From contig NZ_POQT01000001.1 in the NCBI RefSeq assembly GCF_002938435.1, forward strand, positions 62,001 through 126,000: a DNA stretch of 64,000 nucleotides, written 5' to 3'. Under the pieces are notes generated by a model. It made no database searches and was not told the DNA's origin. It saw nothing but the letters and a program-made list of their open reading frames with translations. Positions 16,783 to 24,161 of the stretch are shown here, piece by piece. The stretch is from Blastococcus saxobsidens (GTDB lineage: Bacteria; Actinomycetota; Actinomycetes; Mycobacteriales; Geodermatophilaceae). Within the stretch, counting starts at the first letter, position 1; every line of letters starts with the position of its first letter. A program made the position numbers and the translations under genes.

Positions 16783-17334
16783 TCACTCGCAGATCTCGAG
16801 CCTGGTCACCGAGCCGTTGTGCGGGGTGATGCCGGGCATGGCGTCGGGGCCGAGCCCTGCCGCCACGGCCTGCGCGGCACGGATCGTGTCGCCGTGGGTG
16901 ACCAGCGCGACGACGTCCGCCGGCGGTTCGGCGCAGAGGTGGCCCAGGAACGCCGCGACCCGGGCGTGCAGCTCGGCCAGGCTCTCGCCGCCCTCGGCGG
17001 ACCAGTGCGCGTCCGTCCAGTCGACGACGTCCCACAGCTCGTGCGAGGGACGCCCCTCGAGCACGCCGTAGCCCTGCTCCCGAAGCGCCGGTGTCGTGCT
17101 GAACGGCAGCCCCGTCGCGCGGGCGCAGTGCTCGGCCGTCTGCACCGCCCGGAGCAGGTCGCTGGACAGCAGGACCCCGGGGCGCAGCTCGGCCAGTTCC
17201 CGCGCCGCCAGCTCGGCCTGCGAGTGCCCGAGCGCGGTGAGCGGCACGTGCGCGGTCTGGCCCTGCATGAGGCCTCGGGCATTCCACTCGCTCTGGCCGT
17301 GTCGGACGAGCAGCAACGTCATCGGGGCAGTCAT
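16783..17334 (-). CDS. Histidine phosphatase family protein
   Basis: 183 residues of the phosphoglycerate-mutase-like branch. The catalytic motif is R11-H12-G13 in LLVRHGQSEWN; the second histidine is in VTHGDTIRA, and E85-type acid lies in REQGYGVLEG. It hydrolyses a small phosphoester in the cytoplasm; the substrate is unknown. On the minus strand, TACGCT lies ~11 bases before the ATG, suggesting a very short leader. Divergent from the Rv3662c-like gene. Confidence 0.88.
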   Translation of the reverse strand: MTAPMTLLLVRHGQSEWNARGLMQGQTAHVPLTALGHSQAELAARELAELRPGVLLSSDLLRAVQTAEHCARATGLPFSTTPALREQGYGVLEGRPSHELWDVVDWTDAHWSAEGGESLAELHARVAAFLGHLCAEPPADVVALVTHGDTIRAAQAVAAGLGPDAMPGITPHNGSVTRLEICE

Positions 17335-17386
17335 GGCAAGGAGGCAGCGTAGGGCAGGGGTGTGCGGAGCGCTCCCGGACGCCTCG

Positions 17387-17392
17387 TACCGT
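17387..17392 (+). promoter_or_regulatory. Candidate -10 (TACCGT) for Rv3662c-like gene
   Basis: TACCGT ends seven bases before the GTG at 17400; leaderless arrangement. Confidence 0.45.
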
Positions 17393-17399
17393 CGTCGGC

Positions 17400-18188
17400 G
17401 TGAGCATCCCCGTCCGTCCCGGCGCCTCGCGCCCCGCCGCCCGCCCGGGCACGCCCGACCCGCTGGCCCCGCTGCTGGAGCTGCCGGGGGTGCGGGAGGC
17501 CGCCGACGGCGCCCGTGCGGCGGTCGACCGGCTGCTGGGCCACCGCGTCCTGCGGCGTGAGTCGGCCGGGGTGAGCACCGAGTCGGCGCTGCGCGGCGCG
17601 CGCGCGTCGGCGGCGCTGGCCGGCGTCGACGTCCCGCTGGCGGAGCTGCGCGCGGGCTCGGTGGAGGACCCGGTCGTGCAGGGCGCGCTGCGGGTGTCGG
17701 CCGCGCTGGGATCGATGGTGGAGACGTGGCCGAAGGCCCCGGGGCAGGTGCTGGCCCGGCTGCACGTGCTGGCCGCGGCCGACCTGGCCGACCGCGCCGA
17801 CCTCGGGCGCCCTGCCCCGCACGCCGGTCAGCGGCTGTCCGGGCTGTTCGCCCTCTCCACCGGCGCCACCACGGCGCCGGCCGTGCTCGTGGCCGGCCTG
17901 GTGCACGGCGAGATCGCCGCCCTGGCGCCCTTCGGCGTCGCCGACGGCGTCGTCGCCCGCGCCGCCGCCCGGTTGACCGGGATCACCCGCGGCCTGGACC
18001 CCAAGGCGTGCTCGGTGCCCGAGGTCGGGTTCGCCGAGTTCGGGCGGGAGGCCTACGAGCAGGCCCTGGCCGGGTACGCCGCGGGCACGTCCGAGGGGGT
18101 GGCGGCGTGGCTGGTGCACTGCTGCCGGGCCACCGAGCACGGCGCACTGGAAGGCCTGGCCATCTGCGAGAGCCTGCTCCGCGGCTGA
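17400..18188 (+). CDS. Conserved [15 protein letters not shown] protein (Rv3662c-like), function unknown
   Basis: 262 residues, Ala-rich and mostly helical. Its place beside the HAD phosphatase and ssd/tad genes matches Rv3662c, Rv3661 and Rv3660c of M. tuberculosis, which is the main basis for the name. Recognisable blocks are ESALRGARASAALAG, LHVLAAADL, ALSTGATTAPAVLVAGLVHGEIAAL and WLVHCCRATEHGALEG. The patterned helices recall Fic-like folds, but I see no HPFxxGN motif. It is followed by a strong terminator. Confidence 0.8.
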   Translation: MSIPVRPGASRPAARPGTPDPLAPLLELPGVREAADGARAAVDRLLGHRVLRRESAGVSTESALRGARASAALAGVDVPLAELRAGSVEDPVVQGALRVSAALGSMVETWPKAPGQVLARLHVLAAADLADRADLGRPAPHAGQRLSGLFALSTGATTAPAVLVAGLVHGEIAALAPFGVADGVVARAAARLTGITRGLDPKACSVPEVGFAEFGREAYEQALAGYAAGTSEGVAAWLVHCCRATEHGALEGLAICESLLRG

Positions 18189-18220
18189 CCTCCCGCGGCC
18201 GGTCGCCGGTCCGGGGCAGC

Positions 18221-18253
18221 ACCTCTCTGCCCACCCCGGTGGGGCAGAGAGGT
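18221..18253 (+). terminator. Strong hairpin terminator after Rv3662c-like gene
   Basis: ACCTCTCTGCCC (18221-18232) pairs perfectly with GGGCAGAGAGGT (18242-18253). It lies between convergent genes, so it can stop transcription from both sides. No long T-run follows, as is common in actinobacteria. Confidence 0.7.
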
Positions 18254-18308
18254 ACTCCGTCAGGAGTGGACCTGTCGCCCGGGGGGCGGCGCTGATTCGC
18301 GCGGTGGT

Positions 18309-19154
18309 TCAGGCCCCGCGACGCCGGCGGCGGCCCGGCAGCGGAGCCGGGTCCGGCGCCAGCAACCCGGCACGCGTCGCCCGGTGCCGGGCGTACCAGG
18401 CGAGGCCGACGACGGCGGCGCCGACGCCCATCGCGGCGCCGGTGACGACCGGCGTCGAGGGCGCCGAGAAGCGGGAGCGCAGGGTGACCGGGCGCTCGAA
18501 CCGCAGCACCGGCCAGCCCTGCTGCAGGGCGGCCTTGCGCAACCCGCGGTCGGGGTTGACGGCGGTCGGGTGGCCGACGGCGGCCAGCAGCGGCAGGTCG
18601 GTGATCGAGTCGCTGTAGGCGTAGCAGTCGGCCAGGTCGTAGCCGCCCTCGGCGGCGAGCCGGCGGACGGCCTCGGCCTTGTTCTCGCCGTAGGCGTAGA
18701 ACTCGATGTCGCCGGTGTAGCGGCCGTGCTCGACGACGAGCCGGGTGGCGACGACGCGGTCGACGCCGAGCATCTCGCCGATGGGCTCGACCATCTCGGC
18801 GCCGCTGCTGGACACGATGACGATCTCGCGGCCGGCGGCGCGGTGCTCCTCGATGAGGTCGGCGGCCTCGGCGTAGACCAGCGGGTCGACGATCTCGTGC
18901 AGCGTCTCGCGGACGATCTCGTGGACGGTCGCGGCGTCCCAGCCGGTGACCATCGCGGTGAGCTGGGCGCGCAGCCGGTCCATCTGCTGCTCGTCGGCCC
19001 CGGCGAGGGAGAAGACGAACTGCGCGTAGGCGGACTTCAGCACGGCGCGGCGGTTGATCAGCCCGCCCTGGAAGAAGGGCCGGCCGAAGGCGAGCGCGCT
19101 CGACTTGGCGATGACCGTCTTGTCCAGGTCGAAGAACGCCGCTGAGCGCGTCAC
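18309..19154 (-). CDS. HAD-IB family phosphatase (SerB-like, Rv3661-type)
   Basis: 281 residues. HAD motif I is FFDLDKTV (D9, D11), motif II is VSSSG, and motif IV is YAYSDSITDLPLL. Residues ~225-265 include a hydrophobic segment (TPVVTGAAMGVGAAVVGLAWYA), suggesting a membrane-anchored C-terminus. Members dephosphorylate small molecules; the substrate is unknown. The GTG at 19154 is favoured over one at 19163 because a TACCGT hexamer ends seven bases before the former and overlaps the latter. Divergent from ssd, as in M. tuberculosis. Confidence 0.85.
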   Translation of the reverse strand: MTRSAAFFDLDKTVIAKSSALAFGRPFFQGGLINRRAVLKSAYAQFVFSLAGADEQQMDRLRAQLTAMVTGWDAATVHEIVRETLHEIVDPLVYAEAADLIEEHRAAGREIVIVSSSGAEMVEPIGEMLGVDRVVATRLVVEHGRYTGDIEFYAYGENKAEAVRRLAAEGGYDLADCYAYSDSITDLPLLAAVGHPTAVNPDRGLRKAALQQGWPVLRFERPVTLRSRFSAPSTPVVTGAAMGVGAAVVGLAWYARHRATRAGLLAPDPAPLPGRRRRRGA

Positions 19155-19161
19155 GGTGGCC

Positions 19162-19167
19162 ACGGTA
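19162..19167 (-). promoter_or_regulatory. Candidate -10 (TACCGT) for HAD phosphatase
   Basis: The hexamer ends seven bases before the GTG at 19154 and helps choose that start. Confidence 0.45.
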
Positions 19168-19243
19168 GCTGTTTCGGCAGGTCGGCCGCCCGACTGGACC
19201 CGGATCCACACCCGATGGGGTCATCCACAGTTGCGCCGTCCCC

Positions 19244-20359
19244 GTGGTCCTGCTGCACCCCGCGGGATGGGGTCGGCACGTGCTCCCACTCCCGCCCGCG
19301 GTGCGCTCCGCCCGTCCGCTCGTCGTCTGCGCCGACGAGGACCTGCTCGACGACGTGCTCCGGCTGCTCGCCGCGGCCGGGGCGGAGGCGGAGCGGGCGG
19401 CCGGCGGCCCGGCGCTGCGCCGCGCCTTCCGCGAGGCGCCGCTGGTCCTGCTGGGTGCCGACGCGCTGGCCGGCGGGGCGCTGCGGTCGCTCCCCCGGCG
19501 GCCGGGGGTCGTGGTGGTCGCCGGCGCGGAGCTGCCGCCCCGTGAGTGGGCTGCGGCGGTCGAGGTGGGTGCCGAGCGCGTCGTGGTCCTCCCCCGGGAC
19601 GAGTCATGGCTGCTGGCCCGGTCGGCCGCGGCGGTCCGCGCGCCGGTCGAGCAGGGGCCGCTGATCGCGGTCGGGGCCGCCTGCGGGGGCGGCGGGGCCA
19701 GCACGGTGGCCGCGGCCCTCGCGGTCGCCGCGCCCGACGGCGCGGTGCTCGTCGACGCCGACGTGTGGGGCGGCGGCCTGGACCTCGTCCTGGGGGCCGA
19801 GCTGGTCGAGGGGCTCCGCTGGCCGGAGCTGACCGGGCTGCGCGGGCGGGTGGCGGGCGACGCGCTGCTCGCCGCGCTGCCCGAGGTCGAGGGCGTCCAC
19901 CTGCTGGCCGCCGACCGGGCGCGGCCGGCACCCGTGCCCGCGGAAGCGCTGGCGGCGGTGGTGGACGCGGCGCGCGCCACGGGCCGGCTCGTCGTCGTCG
20001 ACCTGCCCCGGCCCGGGCCCGACGGCCTGGGGGAGGGGCCCCGCGGAATCCTCGCCGATGCAGACCTGGCCGTGCTCGTGGTGCCCGCGCGGCTGCGTGC
20101 CGCCACCGCCGCACGGCTGCTCGTCACCGGCCCCGGCTCGCCCTGGGAGCCGGCCCGGCTGGTGGTCCGGGAGGTGCCCGGTGGCCTGGGTGCCGACGAC
20201 GTGGCCGACCTGGTCGGCTGCCCGGTCCTCGCGCAGCTGCCGCACGATCGCGGCGCGGTGACCCGCGGCGAGCGGGGTGAGCCACCGGGCCTCGGTACGC
20301 GGACGCCGCTGGCCCGGGTGGCCCGCCAGGTGCTCGGTGCGGTGGCGGGCCGGCAGTGA
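19244..20359 (+). CDS. ssd: Septum site-determining protein Ssd (CpaE/MinD-like)
   Basis: 371 residues. Residues ~1-125 are receiver-like; residues ~138-360 follow the ParA/MinD fold (IAVGAACGGGGASTVAAALA, VLVDADVWGGGLDLVLG, LVVVDLPRPG). The normally KGGxGK[ST] P-loop is GGGGAST at 148-154, so the two conserved lysines are missing and ATP hydrolysis is doubtful. Ssd proteins sit at the head of [15 protein letters not shown] tad loci and are linked to septum regulation or pilus placement. Overlaps tadA by four bases (GTGA), giving a tightly coupled operon. Confidence 0.85.
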   Translation: MVLLHPAGWGRHVLPLPPAVRSARPLVVCADEDLLDDVLRLLAAAGAEAERAAGGPALRRAFREAPLVLLGADALAGGALRSLPRRPGVVVVAGAELPPREWAAAVEVGAERVVVLPRDESWLLARSAAAVRAPVEQGPLIAVGAACGGGGASTVAAALAVAAPDGAVLVDADVWGGGLDLVLGAELVEGLRWPELTGLRGRVAGDALLAALPEVEGVHLLAADRARPAPVPAEALAAVVDAARATGRLVVVDLPRPGPDGLGEGPRGILADADLAVLVVPARLRAATAARLLVTGPGSPWEPARLVVREVPGGLGADDVADLVGCPVLAQLPHDRGAVTRGERGEPPGLGTRTPLARVARQVLGAVAGRQ

Positions 20360-21495
20360 GCGCGCCGTCGCTGCTGGACCGGGTCCGCGCGCGGCTCGCC
20401 GTGGCGGAGGCGCCGCCGTCCCGTGCTGAGGTGGCGGCGCTGGTGCGCGAGGAGGCCGGTGGTCTCCTGGGTGACGACGACGTGCTGCTCGCCGTCCGGC
20501 ACGCCGTCGACGAGCTGGCCGGCGCCGGACCGCTGGAGTCGCTGCTGCGGCTGCCGGGGGTCACCGACGTGCTGGTCAACGGGCCGGAGGAGGTGTGGGT
20601 CGACCGGGGCGCCGGGCTCGAGCCGGCGCCGGGGGTCCGCTTCGACGACGACGCGGCCGTCCGCCGGCTGGCGGTCCGGCTGGCCGGTTCGGGAGGGCGG
20701 CGGCTCGACGACGCCTCCCCGTGGGTCGACGTCGGCCTGCCCGGCGGCATCCGGCTGCACGCGGTGCTGCCGCCGGTGTCGGGCGACGGCACCTGCCTGT
20801 CGCTGCGGGTGCTCCGGCGGTGCGCGCAGACGCTCGCCGAGCTGGCGGAGGCCGGCACGCTGCCCGGCGAGAGCTGCGGGCTGGTACGCGCCGTGATCGA
20901 CCGGCGGCTGGCCTTCCTCGTCACCGGCGGTACCGGCTCGGGGAAGACGACGCTGCTGTCGGCGCTGCTCGGCGAGGTGGACACCGGCGAGCGGCTGCTG
21001 CTGTGCGAGGACGCCCCGGAGCTCACCCCGCGGCACCCGCACGTCGTCCGGCTGCTGACCCGACCGCCCAACGTCGAGGGCGCCGGCACGGTGGAGCTGC
21101 GCGACCTGGTGCGCCAGGCCCTGCGCATGCGGCCCGACCGGCTCGTGGTCGGGGAGGTGCGCGGCGCAGAGGTGGTCGACCTGCTGGCGGCGCTGAACAC
21201 CGGGCACGACGGCGGCTGCGGCACCCTGCACGCCAACCGGTCGGCCGAGGTGCCGGCCCGGCTGGAGGCGCTCGGGGTAGCAGCCGGTCTCGGCCGGGCC
21301 GCGGTGCACAGCCAGACCGCGGCCGCGCTGGACGTCGTCGTGCACCTGCGGCGGGGGCCGGCGGGGCGTCGGGTGGAGGAGATCGGGGTGCTGCGGCGGC
21401 GGGGCGACCTCGTGGTGGTCGAGCCGGGATGGCGGGCCGACGGCGGGCCCTGCCCGGCGGGCGACGCCCTGCGCGAGCGGCTGGCCGGCCCGTGA
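20356..21495 (+). CDS. tadA: TadA/CpaF-family secretion ATPase
   Basis: 379 residues. Hexameric motor ATPase of the Tad (Flp) pilus system. An N-terminal helical region leads to LRLPGVTDVLVNGPEEVWVD; Walker A is GGTGSGKTT at 191-199, the Asp box is LLLCEDAPEL, and the Walker B/His-box region is RPDRLVVGEVRGAEVVDLLAALNTGHDGG followed by TLHAN. It overlaps ssd and tadB by four bases at each end, so translation is coupled. It acts at the inner membrane with TadB and TadC. Confidence 0.93.
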   Translation: MSAPSLLDRVRARLAVAEAPPSRAEVAALVREEAGGLLGDDDVLLAVRHAVDELAGAGPLESLLRLPGVTDVLVNGPEEVWVDRGAGLEPAPGVRFDDDAAVRRLAVRLAGSGGRRLDDASPWVDVGLPGGIRLHAVLPPVSGDGTCLSLRVLRRCAQTLAELAEAGTLPGESCGLVRAVIDRRLAFLVTGGTGSGKTTLLSALLGEVDTGERLLLCEDAPELTPRHPHVVRLLTRPPNVEGAGTVELRDLVRQALRMRPDRLVVGEVRGAEVVDLLAALNTGHDGGCGTLHANRSAEVPARLEALGVAAGLGRAAVHSQTAAALDVVVHLRRGPAGRRVEEIGVLRRRGDLVVVEPGWRADGGPCPAGDALRERLAGP

Positions 21496-22295
21496 CCCTC
21501 GCGCTGCTCTCGGCTGCGGGCGCGGTGCTGCTGTGGCCCGATGCGCGGGCGGTGCTGCGGCACCGGGTGCGGCAGGTCACCCCGGCGGTCGCCGGGAGCC
21601 GGACGGGGCCGGCGGTGCCGCTGCCGGTGGCCGCCGCGGTGCTCGCCGCCGGGATCGGTTCGGTCCTGAGCACCCCGCTGGTGGCGGCGCTGGCCGCCGC
21701 CTGCGCGGCGCTCGCGGTCCGCGGGTGGCGGTCGCGGCGGGCCGAGGCGGTGGAGGGAGCACGGTTGGCGGTCCTGGCGGAGTCCCTGGCGGCGCTGGCG
21801 GCAGAGCTGCGGGCCGGGCGGCTGCTGGGTGAGGCGGCCGAAGGAGTGGCCGAGGCCTGCCCGGACCGGGAGTGCGCCGCCGCCCTGCTGCGCGCCGTAC
21901 GCGGGTCGCCCCCGCAGCGCGAGCCGGGCGGCGGGGAGCACGACGAGTCCGACGGGCTGACCGGTGCACTGGCCCGGCTGTCGGCCGCGGTGGCGCTGAG
22001 CGCCCGGACCGGATGCTCGCTGGCGACGGTCGTCTCCGCCGTGGAGGACGACCTGCGCGCGCGCCTGCGGCGCCGGCGGGAGCTGCTGGTGGCCACCGCG
22101 GGTCCGCGGTCCAGCGCACGGCTGCTGGCGGGGCTGCCGGTGCTCGGGCTGGCCCTGGGCAGCGGGGCCGGGGCGGATCCGTGGGGCGTGCTGACCACGA
22201 CGGGGACGGGGCAGGCGCTGCTGGTCGGCGGCGTGGCCCTGGAGGTGGCGGGGATCGCGTGGACGGGCCGGCTCGTCCGGCGGATCGCACGATGA
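21492..22295 (+). CDS. tadB: Tad pilus inner-membrane platform protein TadB
   Basis: 267 residues. A T2SSF-type platform protein with N-terminal hydrophobic segments (~1-75), a cytoplasmic helical domain (LAVLAESLAALAAELRAGRLLGEAAEG, then ALSARTGCSLATVVSAVEDDLRARLRRRRELLVATAGPRSSARLLAGLP) and C-terminal membrane helices. A Pro/Gly/acidic insert (~140-160) separates the two halves of the cytoplasmic domain. Starts with a GTG overlapping the tadA stop, ends overlapping the tadC ATG. Confidence 0.87.
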   Translation: MTLALLSAAGAVLLWPDARAVLRHRVRQVTPAVAGSRTGPAVPLPVAAAVLAAGIGSVLSTPLVAALAAACAALAVRGWRSRRAEAVEGARLAVLAESLAALAAELRAGRLLGEAAEGVAEACPDRECAAALLRAVRGSPPQREPGGGEHDESDGLTGALARLSAAVALSARTGCSLATVVSAVEDDLRARLRRRRELLVATAGPRSSARLLAGLPVLGLALGSGAGADPWGVLTTTGTGQALLVGGVALEVAGIAWTGRLVRRIAR

Positions 22296-23035
22296 AGGCC
22301 GGGGTCTGGCCGGCGGTGCTGCTGATCGGCGCCGCGCTGGCGCTGTGGGCGCCGGGCTCGGCCCTCGCCGGGATGCGGGCACGGCGGCTGACCGGGCTGC
22401 TGACGCCCCGGTCCGCACCCACCCCTGCGACGGGCACCGTCAGCAGCGCTCGGCGGCGGTGGGCCCTGGCCGGGGCCGCGGGACTCGCGGCCGGGTTGCT
22501 GGTGGGCGGAGCGGCCGGTGCCTGCGCGGCGGTCGTCACCACGGTGACCGGCCAGTGGCTGCTCCGGGCCGCCGAGGCCGATCCCGGGGAGGCCGTGCGG
22601 ACGGCGCTCGAGCGCGAGCTGCCGGTGGCCTGCGAGCTGATCGCCGGCTGCCTCGCGGCGGGGCTGCCGGTGACCGCCGCACTGGCGGCGGTGGGCGGGG
22701 CCGCCCCTGATCCGCTCGGCGCGCAGCTGCGCAGGATCGCCGCACTCTCCCGCCTGGGTGCCGAGGACCGGCAGGCCTGGGCCGACGTGCCCGCACCCCT
22801 GGCCGCTCTCGGGCGGGTGCTGGTGCGGGCCGGGGAATCGGGTGCGGCAGCGGTGCCGGCCCTGCGCGCGCTGGCCCAGGAGCTGCGGTCGTCGGCCCGG
22901 TCCGAGGCCCAGGCGGCGGTGCAGCGGGCGGGGGTGTGGGTGCTGGCGCCGCTGGGGTTGTGCTTCCTGCCCGCGTTCGTGTGCCTGGGCGTCGTGCCGC
23001 TCGTCCTCGGCATCGCCGGGGAGGTGTTCCGGTGA
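22292..23035 (+). CDS. tadC: Tad pilus inner-membrane platform protein TadC
   Basis: 247 residues. Second T2SSF-type platform protein: an N-terminal helix, a pair around 60-90, a cytoplasmic domain (ERELPVACELIAGCLAAGLPVTAALAAVG, then LGRVLVRAGESGAAAVPALRALAQELRSSARSEAQAAVQRAGVWVLAPLG) and C-terminal helices. The ATG overlaps the tadB stop (ATGA). It works with TadB to recruit TadA. Confidence 0.87.
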   Translation: MKAGVWPAVLLIGAALALWAPGSALAGMRARRLTGLLTPRSAPTPATGTVSSARRRWALAGAAGLAAGLLVGGAAGACAAVVTTVTGQWLLRAAEADPGEAVRTALERELPVACELIAGCLAAGLPVTAALAAVGGAAPDPLGAQLRRIAALSRLGAEDRQAWADVPAPLAALGRVLVRAGESGAAAVPALRALAQELRSSARSEAQAAVQRAGVWVLAPLGLCFLPAFVCLGVVPLVLGIAGEVFR

Positions 23036-23151
23036 GCCCGGTCCACAGTCGCGGGCCCTCTCCACAGATGCCCCGGGGCTCTCGAACCGGCGCGCCCGTC
23101 GCCCGAGGCTCAGGGGGTCGGCCCCGCCGGGGCCCCGACCGAGGAGGACCC

Positions 23152-23409
23152 GTGGACGAAGCAGAGCAGGACATCGAGAGCCCCACGCCCCATCCCGACC
23201 GTCCCGGGAGGGTCGGCGGCACCCGGCTCGGCCGCCGCTGGGCGCGGCTGACGGCCACCGCCGAGGCGGGGATGAGCACCGCCGAGTACGCCGTCGGCAC
23301 CGTGGCGGCGTGCGCCTTCGCGGCCGTGCTCTACCGCGTGGTCAGCGGTGACTCGATCGTCACCGGGCTCACCGAGCTCGTCGACGCTGCGCTCGCGACC
23401 CTGTCCTGA
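23152..23409 (+). CDS. DUF4244 Flp-pilin-like protein (Rv3656c-type)
   Basis: 85 residues. A polar N-terminus is followed by GMSTAEYAVGTVAACAFAAVLYRVV, where the G-M-S-T-A-E-Y pattern matches a Flp prepilin cleavage site (after Gly) and the Glu and Tyr at +5 and +6 typical of Flp pilins. It is therefore probably the major pilin subunit. GAGGAGGA upstream of the GTG start is the strongest ribosome-binding site in the operon, consistent with high pilin output. No prepilin peptidase is in the window. Confidence 0.85.
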   Translation: MDEAEQDIESPTPHPDRPGRVGGTRLGRRWARLTATAEAGMSTAEYAVGTVAACAFAAVLYRVVSGDSIVTGLTELVDAALATLS

Positions 23410-23412
23410 GCC

Positions 23413-23790
23413 GTGGCGCGACCGGTCCGGCGGGAGCGGGGAGAAGCGGGCATGGTCACCGCCGAGACCGCCGTCGTCCTGCCGGTGCTGCTGCTGGTGC
23501 TCGTGGGTGCGGTCGCGGCGGTGACGGTGGTGGGCGCCCAGCTGCGGTGCGTGGACGCCGCCCGGGAGGGGGCCCGCGCCGCGGCCCGGGGCGAGGACGC
23601 CGCGACGGTGGCGGGCTGGGCCGCGGCCGCCGCGCCCGACGGCGCCCGCACGGCCATGACGACGACCGACGCCGAGGTGCGGGTGGTGGTCACCGTCGAG
23701 GTCGCCCCGCTGGGGCCGCTGCCGTGGCGGGTGACCGTCTCCGCCGAGGCGGTGGGGCAGCGCGAACCCGGCGCCGGGCCGGCCGGGTGA
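23413..23790 (+). CDS. tadE: TadE-like pilus assembly protein
   Basis: 125 residues. GEAGMVTAETAVVLPVLLLVLVGAVAAVTVV is a TadE-type pseudopilin N-terminus (G-M-x-T-A-E with a hydrophobic helix), followed by CVDAAREGARAAARGE, characteristic of the family. It is probably a minor pilin. Its GTG start lies three bases after the pilin stop, and the stop overlaps the next gene by four bases. Confidence 0.87.
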   Translation: MARPVRRERGEAGMVTAETAVVLPVLLLVLVGAVAAVTVVGAQLRCVDAAREGARAAARGEDAATVAGWAAAAAPDGARTAMTTTDAEVRVVVTVEVAPLGPLPWRVTVSAEAVGQREPGAGPAG

Positions 23791-24149
23791 GCGCCGGAAG
23801 GGGCTCGCGGGAGCGCGGGTCGGCCACCGTCTGGGTGCTGCTCCTGGCGGGCGTCCTGGCGGTCGTGGCCGCGGCCGCGGTCCTGGTGGGAGCGGCGGTC
23901 GTCGCCCGGCACCGGGCCGCGGCTGCGGCCGACCTGTCCGCGCTGGCGGCCGCCGGCCGGGCCGTGGCCGGGGACCCGACGGCATGTGCCGCGGCGGCGG
24001 AGGTGGCGGAGGCGAACGGCGCCGAGCTGACCGGCTGCCACATCGGGTCCGGCGCGGTCGTGGACGTGGAGGTCCGCGTCGCCGCCCGGCTCGGGCTGGG
24101 CGTGCACGAGGCGGTGGGCCGGGCCCGCGCGGGTCCGGTACCGCCCTGA
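23787..24149 (+). CDS. Rv3654c-like Tad pilus minor protein (TadG-like)
   Basis: 120 residues. GSATVWVLLLAGVLAVVAAAAVLVGAAVVARHRAAAAADLSALAAA matches the N-terminus of the TadG/Rv3654c group: GSATV, a hydrophobic helix, then R-A-A-A-A-A-D-L-A-A-L. The remainder has a Cys pair (TACAAAAEVAEANGAELTGC). Last gene of the operon. The convergent helicase gene ends 13 bases beyond its stop. Confidence 0.82.
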   Translation: MSAGRGSRERGSATVWVLLLAGVLAVVAAAAVLVGAAVVARHRAAAAADLSALAAAGRAVAGDPTACAAAAEVAEANGAELTGCHIGSGAVVDVEVRVAARLGLGVHEAVGRARAGPVPP

Positions 24150-24161
24150 GCCGCCGTCCGG

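Noticed and set aside
19201-19243. DnaA-box-like TCATCCACA between HAD and ssd genes
   Set aside because: It is a single imperfect match without a cluster or A+T-rich unwinding region; no origin is supported.
17983-21345. A 1120-residue minus-strand ORF
   Set aside because: It contains shadow sequence of ssd, tadA, the HAD gene and the Rv3662c-like gene, with Ser/Arg/Pro artefact composition.
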